Source: Candidatus Parcubacteria bacterium
Lineage (GTDB): Bacteria > Patescibacteriota > Patescibacteriia > CAIXNZ01
Length of the DNA: 35,133 nt
Direction: 5' to 3'
NCBI GenBank assembly: GCA_026395755.1
Contig: JAPLYC010000021.1
Span: 1 to 35,133, forward strand
Shown: piece by piece, positions 31,621 to 35,133 of the stretch
Position numbering within the stretch: position 1 is the stretch's first letter
How the letters are laid out: the number at the start of each line of letters is the position of its first letter
Program-made: the position numbers and the translations under genes
Notes under the pieces: model-generated
Databases searched by the model: none
What the model saw: the letters and a program-made list of their open reading frames with translations, nothing else
Told to the model about the DNA's origin: nothing

Positions 31621-31655
31621 AAAAGACCCTGCATCTATAACGAGCAGGGTCTTTT
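31621..31655. terminator. Bidirectional intrinsic terminator
   Basis: Perfect 12-bp stem AAAAGACCCTGC / GCAGGGTCTTTT with an 11-nt loop, between the convergent alaX (plus) and 97-aa (minus) genes. Confidence 0.9.
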
Positions 31656-31700
31656 AGAACGGAGTTGATTTCTTTGCATCATTCATTATTTAACTCCTTT

Positions 31701-31994
31701 CTAGCTGCTGAAACATCGTTCCAGCTGTTTTTGGGTGAGTTGAGGTTCGGAGCAATAAATAGAGATTACCTGGATAGATGCGTTGCCGCGCACCTTGGCC
31801 TGTAATCCTCCGTTTATTTTTCTGAACTTAACCCGGTTGGGTCCGCCTTGTTTACTGTTAACATACCGAATAATGTTAAGAGTAATTTTACGGACTGTGC
31901 TTAGCTTACGAGCCTGGTCAACGAGCGGAATCGCCGCGTCAATCAGAGTCGTATGCTTGCCGCCGATCTTGCCACCGAACATTTTGTTTTTCAC
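31701..31994 (-). CDS. DUF2103-like small basic protein
   Basis: The GTG start at 31994 is preceded by AAAGGAGGTGATGAAAT (spacing about 9); the ATG one base out of frame runs straight into a stop. It is 97 residues: GGKHTTLIDAAIPLVDQARKL, then a basic strand pair RVKFRKINGGLQAKVRGNASIQVISIYC. The K-H-S/T-T-x-I-x-x-A start and the G-G-L-x-x-x-V-R-G-x-x-S-x-Q-x-x-x-x-Y end match DUF2103, a small family of unknown function sometimes described as metal-binding. The match is from memory. It is its own unit, with consensus promoter and terminator. Confidence 0.7.
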   Translation of the reverse strand: MKNKMFGGKIGGKHTTLIDAAIPLVDQARKLSTVRKITLNIIRYVNSKQGGPNRVKFRKINGGLQAKVRGNASIQVISIYCSEPQLTQKQLERCFSS

Positions 31995-32068
31995 ATTTCA
32001 TCACCTCCTTTGATTTAATGTTAGGGCAAGGCAAGTTAAATTTTTTTTGGGATAGTAGTGAATAAAGC

Positions 32069-32097
32069 AGTATAGCAAGAAAAAATGATCTTGTCAA
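32069..32097 (-). promoter_or_regulatory. Sigma-70-type promoter for DUF2103-like gene
   Basis: Minus strand: TTGACA (32097-32092), a 17-bp spacer, TATACT (32074-32069). It is divergent from the promoter at 32114. Confidence 0.82.
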
Positions 32098-32113
32098 CGG
32101 TTCGAGGTTAACA

Positions 32114-32142
32114 TTGACAAACTATAAAATTAATGATATATT
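32114..32142 (+). promoter_or_regulatory. Sigma-70-type promoter for the 126-aa/69-aa operon
   Basis: TTGACA (32114-32119), a 17-bp spacer, TATATT (32137-32142). Confidence 0.82.
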
Positions 32143-32181
32143 ATTAAATCGTAATTTCCGCAGTATTTTAAGGAGGTACCT

Positions 32182-32562
32182 ATGATTTATGAATATCGTG
32201 ATCAGGTTTTGCAACCGGGCCAACCCATTTCAGTCATCTTCAAGAGTCCAATCGGACCTTGGGTGATCATTACGGTTGATCCTGATATGCACCAGGCTTT
32301 GCAAGCCATGAATTATGGATCTTTACAGGCCGTTAACGACGACTTTGCAATTCGCAGGCATCACTGGCCTTGCGAATTTGAAGCTTTTGTTAGTCAGCTG
32401 AATTACAAGCTGATGAAAAAGATTCTGGCTGAACTCAATCATTGTCAGCCAAGTGAAATCGCAGTCAAGACGCTTCCCGCGTGTACGGGAAAACCGGATT
32501 TTCGAGAATTGGCCAGAATGCTGGCCAGTGATCCTGAGTATTTGGCTCAGGAAGGCTGGTAA
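32182..32562 (+). CDS. Orphan protein, 126 aa
   Basis: AAGGAGG precedes the ATG at 32182. It is a soluble, mixed alpha/beta protein (MIYEYRDQVLQPGQPISVIF, FKSPIGPWVIITVDPDMHQAL) with a His/Trp-rich middle (RRHHWPCEFEAF) and three Cys. No family is recognised. It is the first gene of a two-gene operon with the 69-aa membrane protein, from a consensus promoter to a shared terminator. Confidence 0.72.
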   Translation: MIYEYRDQVLQPGQPISVIFKSPIGPWVIITVDPDMHQALQAMNYGSLQAVNDDFAIRRHHWPCEFEAFVSQLNYKLMKKILAELNHCQPSEIAVKTLPACTGKPDFRELARMLASDPEYLAQEGW

Positions 32563-32581
32563 ATCTGGAAGGAGGCTGAAA

Positions 32582-32791
32582 ATGTCTGATGACGATCGTT
32601 ATCTTGTTAAAATTGCGATACTGTCCGCAATTTTGGTAGCGATTTTTATCAAAATTACGGGCCTGAACAACGACTGGTTTGTCTATCTCTTTATTGCCAG
32701 CTTTTTCTTTTGCGCCTGGTATAACAGAGATGTCAAATTGGTTTTCGCTGTTATCGGCGAAGTCCTAAAATACCTTTTTCGAAAGCATTAA
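32582..32791 (+). CDS. Orphan small membrane protein, 69 aa
   Basis: GGAAGGAGG lies about 8 nt before the ATG at 32582. MSDDDRYLVKIAIL opens into a hydrophobic helix (about 9-25), then a second (about 32-46, FVYLFIASFFFCAWY) and a third amphipathic one ending LKYLFRKH. No family is recognised. Second gene of the 32182 operon; the stop overlaps the start of the terminator. Confidence 0.72.
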   Translation: MSDDDRYLVKIAILSAILVAIFIKITGLNNDWFVYLFIASFFFCAWYNRDVKLVFAVIGEVLKYLFRKH

Positions 32792-32821
32792 TCCTCACTG
32801 CGACGCGGTGGGGATTTTTTT
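32791..32821 (+). terminator. Intrinsic terminator of the 126/69-aa operon
   Basis: ATCCTCAC / GTGGGGAT (32791-32798 / 32808-32815) with a loop of about 9 nt and seven T. Confidence 0.85.
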
Positions 32822-32835
32822 CTGGCTTTGGCAGC

Positions 32836-32864
32836 TTGACTTTTTTTCTCGGATGTGCTAAGAT
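32836..32864 (+). promoter_or_regulatory. Promoter of the tandem riboswitch transcript
   Basis: TTGACT (32836-32841), a 17-bp spacer, TAAGAT (32859-32864). Start near 32871, about 20 nt before the first aptamer. Confidence 0.78.
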
Positions 32865-32890
32865 GTAATCATAGTTAAAAACTGAATAAT

Positions 32891-33001
32891 CATTATCCAG
32901 AGAGTGGGCAAGGGAACTGACCCGTTATAAGCTCACCAGCAACCTGTGGCTTTTGGCCATAAGGTGCTAAATTCAGCCCCGCGTGCGGGGGAAGATAATA
33001 A
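32891..33001 (+). promoter_or_regulatory. SAM-I (S-box) riboswitch aptamer 1
   Basis: P1: ATTATC (32892-32897) with GATAAT (32994-32999). P2: GTGGGC/GCTCAC and GGG/CCC. The core AGCAACC and AAGGTGCTAAATTC are the SAM-I consensus. P3: CCT-TGGC/GCCA-AGG. P4: GCCCCGC/GCGGGG. The P2 loop CTGA can pair with TCAG in the J3/4 strand, the diagnostic pseudoknot. The kink-turn strand reads GTTATAA instead of the usual GATGAA, so this copy may be weakened. It binds S-adenosylmethionine. Confidence 0.9.
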
Positions 33002-33014
33002 GTAATATATTTAG

Positions 33015-33047
33015 ATCTTACCCCCTTCTCGCGTGTAAGATTTTTTG
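33015..33047 (+). terminator. Expression platform terminator of riboswitch 1
   Basis: ATCTTAC (33015-33021) / GTAAGAT (33035-33041) followed by six or more T. Its 5' side is close enough to the 3' strand of P1 for mutually exclusive folding. Confidence 0.75.
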
Positions 33048-33081
33048 TTTTTTAACTGCAGTACTTTAACAATTGAATATA

Positions 33082-33194
33082 ATTATCAAGAGCGCAATAG
33101 GGAACAGGCCCGATGACTGCGCAGCAACCTTCTTCCGAAGCTTAGGCAAAGGAGGAAAGGTGCTTATTCCTGCCCCAAAAGGGGAAAGATAATA
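33082..33194 (+). promoter_or_regulatory. SAM-I (S-box) riboswitch aptamer 2
   Basis: P1: ATTATC (33082-33087) / GATAAT (33188-33193). P2: GCGCA/TGCGC and GGG/CCC with a canonical kink-turn strand GATGA. The core GCAGCAACC and AAAGGTGCTTATTCC are consensus. P3: CCTTCTTCC/GGAGGAAAGG. P4: GCCCC-AAAA-GGGG. The P2 loop CAGG pairs with CCTG of J3/4; compared with aptamer 1 (CTGA:TCAG) this is compensatory change, strong support for both. Also SAM-binding. A TATAAT overlaps its 5' edge but has no -35. Confidence 0.93.
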
Positions 33195-33231
33195 CTTATG
33201 GCTATTTGCCATTTGCCATATGCCAACAATC

Positions 33232-33261
33232 AGTCTTTCTCTTTTGGGAAAGGCTTTTTTA
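33232..33261 (+). terminator. Expression platform terminator of riboswitch 2
   Basis: AGTCTTTCTC (33232-33241) / GGGAAAGGCT (33246-33255), all ten positions paired including G-U, with a tract of six T. Between aptamer and terminator lie GGC/GCC-rich words that could form an antiterminator. Confidence 0.8.
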
Positions 33262-33266
33262 TTTGT

Positions 33267-33302
33267 CCCGCACCAGCCCCCGCACCGCGGGGTTGGTGCG
33301 GG
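33267..33302. repeat. GC-rich palindrome downstream of riboswitch 2
   Basis: CCCGCACCA (33267-33275) / TGGTGCGGG (33294-33302), inner CCCCGC/GCGGGG. No T-tract. It shares AGCCCCCGCACCG with the palindrome at 6397-6424. It lies in the leader of the zinc-ribbon gene. Confidence 0.6.
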
Positions 33303-33399
33303 ATTTCGCGTCCATCTGTAATTAAGAGAGATGTAAATCTCCGGGGGTGGAAGCTTACTTATCGTGCCAAAGTGTTCTTTAAAACCAAAAGGGAGGTAA

Positions 33400-34023
33400 A
33401 TGAAAATGAAAAAGATAGGGAGGAGTTATAAGTATGATTCAAGTTGCTTTCGCATGGGCGCACATCCAAGAGATGACTCAACCAAGTATTATTATACTGA
33501 ATACGTTGAGTATGCTAAAGATGGCCGGCCGTATTTTATCCGCCAATGGGATGGTGGAGGTGAAGATTTTGATAGTGAACCCATGTCAGCCGAAGGCAGA
33601 AAGCTCTTTCCAAACTTGACTCAAAAGTGTCCTGGGTGCGGGAGGCCTTTAAACCTTACTGAAGACACCTGTGATAATTATATGTGTATAAGGCCTATTG
33701 ATAACCCGATAATCATAGGACCAGAACCAGATCTAGATCCTGCCCAAAGGTTGTTGGAATTGCTTTTTAAAGATTGTCAGGAGCTGAAGGTTAGCCCTCA
33801 TTGGAAGGGCAGTGTTAAGGATGAAGCAGAGCATAGGCAAAAGGCAATTGTTGATTTGTGCGAAGTCCTGCTGGTTATTCGCATAGATCTGGAAATTAAG
33901 AAGGTTTGGGCAGACAAAGTAAAACAGCTGGCTGAAGATGTTAAAAATTACGGCTCATATGCAAGTAACGCAGCCTATGTTTTAGACGAGTTGTTTCGTA
34001 AGAGATTTAAACTCTTGGACTAA
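33400..34023 (+). CDS. Zinc-ribbon protein of unknown function, 207 aa, riboswitch-linked
   Basis: AAGGGAGGTAA precedes the ATG at 33400 (a second ATG lies 2 codons on). The N-terminal domain (about 1-105) reads KIGRSYKYDSSCFRMG, YYTEYVEYAKDGRPYFIRQWD, then a likely zinc ribbon CPGCGRPLN..DTC..YMC. The C-terminal about 100 residues are a separate helical domain (RLLELLFKDCQELKV to DELFRKRFKLLD). No family is recognised. It is the first gene after the two SAM-I riboswitches, and no promoter is seen between, so it is probably under SAM control. The N-terminal domain is duplicated in the next gene. Confidence 0.75.
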   Translation: MKMKKIGRSYKYDSSCFRMGAHPRDDSTKYYYTEYVEYAKDGRPYFIRQWDGGGEDFDSEPMSAEGRKLFPNLTQKCPGCGRPLNLTEDTCDNYMCIRPIDNPIIIGPEPDLDPAQRLLELLFKDCQELKVSPHWKGSVKDEAEHRQKAIVDLCEVLLVIRIDLEIKKVWADKVKQLAEDVKNYGSYASNAAYVLDELFRKRFKLLD

Positions 34024-34050
34024 AAGTCTGAGGAAAATCAGAATGAAAAT

Positions 34051-34078
34051 GACCTGAGCAAGTCTTAAAACTGCTCAA
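34051..34078 (+). repeat. Direct repeat, copy 1 (duplication border)
   Basis: 28 bases beginning GACCTGAGCAAGTCTTAAAA and ending CTGCTCAA match 34481-34508 at 24 of 28 positions. It marks the 3' end of the duplicated unit. Confidence 0.7.
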
Positions 34079-34103
34079 AACAAAATGAAAGGGGAAAGGG
34101 AAT

Positions 34104-34487
34104 ATGAAAAAGATAGGTAGGGATTTTAAGTACGATCAAAGTTGTTATCGGATGGGAGCAAAACCAGGCCCGAATTCCATTAAAAGGTTCTACACTGAAT
34201 ATGTGGAATATAGTGCTGCTAGAAACCATTACTTTATCCGTAGATGGGATAATGGACTTATAGAGTTTGACAGTGAGCCTTTGTCAGCAGAAGGCAAGCA
34301 ACTGTTTCCTAATCTGACTCGATATTGTCCTAATTGTCATGAGCCATTAAATTTTACTAAAGATCACTGTACTAATTGGCCTTCTTGTGGGCGATCTATT
34401 GATGATGATAATCGTATCAGAGTCAGGTCTGAACATGATTTCAATTTAGCAGATAACATTGCAGTCAATAGTACAAAAAAGACCTGA
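34104..34487 (+). CDS. Zinc-ribbon protein of unknown function, 127 aa, paralogue of preceding gene
   Basis: A GGGGAAAGGGAAT region precedes the ATG at 34104. The protein is colinear with residues 3-110 of the 207-aa neighbour: KIGRDFKYDQSCYRMG, FYTEYVEYSAARNHYFIRRWD, FDSEPLSAEGKQLFPNLT and a zinc ribbon CPNCHEPLN..DHC..WPSCGR. It lacks the helical C-terminal domain and ends SEHDFNLADNIAVNSTKKT, with the stop inside the repeated 28-mer. It is probably co-transcribed with the upstream paralogue and so may share its SAM-riboswitch control. Confidence 0.75.
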   Translation: MKKIGRDFKYDQSCYRMGAKPGPNSIKRFYTEYVEYSAARNHYFIRRWDNGLIEFDSEPLSAEGKQLFPNLTRYCPNCHEPLNFTKDHCTNWPSCGRSIDDDNRIRVRSEHDFNLADNIAVNSTKKT

Positions 34488-34508
34488 TTAAGTCTTATAA
34501 CTGCTCAA
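34481..34508 (+). repeat. Direct repeat, copy 2 (duplication border)
   Basis: 28 bases beginning GACCTGATTAAGTCTTATAA, matching 34051-34078 with four differences. Confidence 0.7.
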
Positions 34509-34517
34509 GGCAATTTT

Positions 34518-34548
34518 AAGCCCTTGTGGTTATCCATGAGGGCTTTTT
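34518..34548 (+). terminator. Intrinsic terminator after the zinc-ribbon pair
   Basis: AAGCCCT / AGGGCTT with inner GG/CC pairing in the loop, then TTTTT. It closes the riboswitch-led transcript. Confidence 0.82.
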
Positions 34549-34566
34549 ACTTTTCCCCAAAAAACC

Positions 34567-34594
34567 TTGACAAATTTATACTATAAGGTAAAAT
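34567..34594 (+). promoter_or_regulatory. Promoter of leader-peptide transcript
   Basis: TTGACA (34567-34572), a 16-bp spacer, TAAAAT (34589-34594). The ATG at 34603 is 8 bases beyond the -10, so the RNA should start at or 1-3 nt before it. Confidence 0.82.
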
Positions 34595-34602
34595 AAATAC
34601 AT

Positions 34603-34680
34603 ATGAACATCATTAAACAAGTTTGGTTTACCTATTTCTTTTTTAGCGGACTGCCAAAGCCAGCTTGTTTGAATGTGTAA
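34603..34680 (+). CDS. Putative leaderless aromatic-rich leader peptide, 25 aa
   Basis: An ATG immediately after a strong promoter opens a 25-codon frame, MNIIKQVWFTYFFFSGLPK..., ending PACLNV and TAA. Six of seven residues 8-14 are aromatic (W8 F9 Y11 F12 F13 F14), as in leader peptides of phe/trp/aro attenuators. The frame ends just before a terminator-like hairpin whose 5' arm can pair with the end of the peptide's own coding sequence. No SD is needed if the mRNA is leaderless. The peptide itself need have no function. Confidence 0.55.
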   Translation: MNIIKQVWFTYFFFSGLPKPACLNV

Positions 34681-34735
34681 AATAATTTCCTAAATTATTC
34701 AAATATAAAGAGCTGGCCAAATAGGTCAGCTCTTT
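34630..34735 (+). promoter_or_regulatory. Attenuator-like mutually exclusive RNA structures
   Basis: Terminator-like hairpin: AAAGAGCTGGCC (34707-34718) / GGTCAGCTCTTT (34724-34735), loop AAATA, weak T-tract TTTAAAGTTT. Competing nested helices: TTTGAAT (34668-34674) with ATTCAAA (34697-34703); GCCAGCT (34659-34665) with AGCTGGC (34711-34717); ACCTATTT (34630-34637) with AAATAGGT (34719-34726). A ribosome stalled at Phe12-14 would leave 34659-34674 free to form the antiterminator; one at the stop codon would cover it. Confidence 0.55.
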
Positions 34736-34753
34736 AAAGTTTATATTGAATAG

Positions 34754-34784
34754 CCCTCCTACGCTCCTTTGGAGCTTCGGAGGG
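34754..34784. repeat. Palindromic repeat upstream of 49-aa gene
   Basis: CCCTCC-TAC-GCTCC-TTTG-GGAGC-TTC-GGAGGG, a nested perfect hairpin. Familiar as a dispersed CPR element (recollection). Its 3' arm is directly followed by the SD AAGGAGGG of the next gene, and its 5' arm CCCTCC could pair with that SD. Confidence 0.6.
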
Positions 34785-34797
34785 CAAGGAGGGCAGT

Positions 34798-34947
34798 ATG
34801 AACCGGAAACAAAGGCGGAAGTTAAAGAGGATATTTAGTAAGAATGGCGGCAAAAAAAGTTTAAATCCTTATTTTGTCGCCTCAAGCGGATTGGTATTGG
34901 ATTTCAGTTCTAAAGGAGGGTATAGGGATGTTGTCAAAGGAAACTAA
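34798..34947 (+). CDS. Small basic orphan protein, 49 aa
   Basis: AAGGAGGG lies 5-6 nt before the ATG at 34798. 49 residues: a very basic start (MNRKQRRKLKRIFSKNGGKK), then SLNPYFVASSGLVLDFSS and a short tail. No Cys, no family recognised; nucleic-acid binding is possible from the charge. It contains the SD of the next gene, which overlaps it by 20 bases, so the two are translationally coupled. It lies downstream of the attenuator-like leader. Confidence 0.6.
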   Translation: MNRKQRRKLKRIFSKNGGKKSLNPYFVASSGLVLDFSSKGGYRDVVKGN

Positions 34948-35133
34948 GGGGGGAAACAAAAATGCATCAGTGCCGGTCGCTGACGCTGGTGTCATGGAAA
35001 CCAGATGGCTGGTAGGCAAAAGCTTGTTAAATGGGGGCAAAAAGCTCAGGCCTGATTTGCAGGAACTTCTAGATAAATTAGGGGTAACTGTCAGCAAAGT
35101 CGTGATTGATCACGGGCCTGAGCCGATGGTTTG
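34928..35133 (+). CDS. Unknown protein, N-terminal part (runs off window)
   Basis: AAAGGAGGG about 7 nt before the ATG at 34928 supports this start inside the preceding gene. 68 codons are visible: MLSKETKGGNKNASVPVADAG, then ETRWLVGKSLLNGGKKLRPDL and ELLDKLGVTVSKVVIDHGPEP, open at the edge. The mix of a disordered start and an alpha/beta-like continuation is unremarkable, and no family is recognised. The opposite-strand open frame here lacks an SD and is a shadow. Confidence 0.65.
   Translation, partial: MLSKETKGGNKNASVPVADAGVMETRWLVGKSLLNGGKKLRPDLQELLDKLGVTVSKVVIDHGPEPMV

Noticed and set aside
33198-33431. 77-codon plus-strand open frame after riboswitch 2
   Set aside because: It crosses the riboswitch terminator and a GC palindrome, has no SD and overlaps the start of the SD-led 207-aa gene.
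34882-35097. 71-codon minus-strand open frame at the right edge
   Set aside because: No SD; the plus strand has two SD-led overlapping genes over the same bases.
1-35133. CRISPR array, tRNA, rRNA, insertion sequence or integrase
   Set aside because: No regularly spaced direct repeats, no cloverleaf or rRNA signature, and no transposase or recombinase motif was found by reading; a covariance scan could still find a divergent tRNA.

Overview
The window looks like a piece of a Candidate Phyla Radiation (Patescibacteria, probably Parcubacteria-like) genome. This placement is inference: the DNA is AT-rich, most housekeeping genes have no Shine-Dalgarno (SD) sequence, there is a group 3b-type cytosolic NiFe hydrogenase with a minimal maturation set, glycolysis is represented by its lower half, there are archaeal-flavoured genes (archaeal-type UMP kinase, translin, free-standing AlaX), and intergenic palindromes are numerous. 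No rRNA or tRNA gene was found to fix the lineage.

Layout. 1-10551: a dispersed NAD(P)-linked [NiFe] hydrogenase cluster: the last codons of hydB (beta), hydG (gamma), hypC, an EamA transporter, an uncharacterised 259-residue protein, hydD (delta, small subunit), hydA (alpha, large subunit) and a short hypA. It is interrupted by four small minus-strand accessory genes, a candidate small RNA, rsmE and an acyltransferase. 10619-21070: lower glycolysis (pgk, eno and two adjacent gpmI genes) with a SIMPL protein, a cysteine desulfurase-like enzyme, a DUF4395-like membrane protein and a histidine kinase/response regulator pair. 21172-26222: mutM, a CPBP-type membrane protease, a DUF212/PAP2-like protein, uppP, mltG and translin. 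26298-28800: two tandem, distantly related proteins of unknown function. 28929-31620: an O-methyltransferase, a zinc-finger-like orphan, rlmH, archaeal-type pyrH and alaX. 31701-35133: mostly orphan small genes with rich cis-regulation: two SAM-I riboswitches in tandem upstream of a duplicated zinc-ribbon family, and a leaderless aromatic-rich leader peptide overlapping an attenuator-like structure.

Two gene-expression styles coexist. Most orphan genes are short units with a TTGACA-17 bp-TANNNT promoter, a strong AAAGGAGG SD and an intrinsic terminator. Core genes mostly lack an SD, and at least two (gpmI copy 1 and the methyltransferase) have a -10 box 7-8 nt before the ATG, predicting leaderless mRNAs. 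The most interesting candidates are the tandem SAM-I riboswitches controlling genes of unknown function, the aromatic attenuator, the candidate sRNA with an anti-SD linker, and the minimal hydrogenase maturation features (HydA with no C-terminal extension, HypA with no zinc domain).
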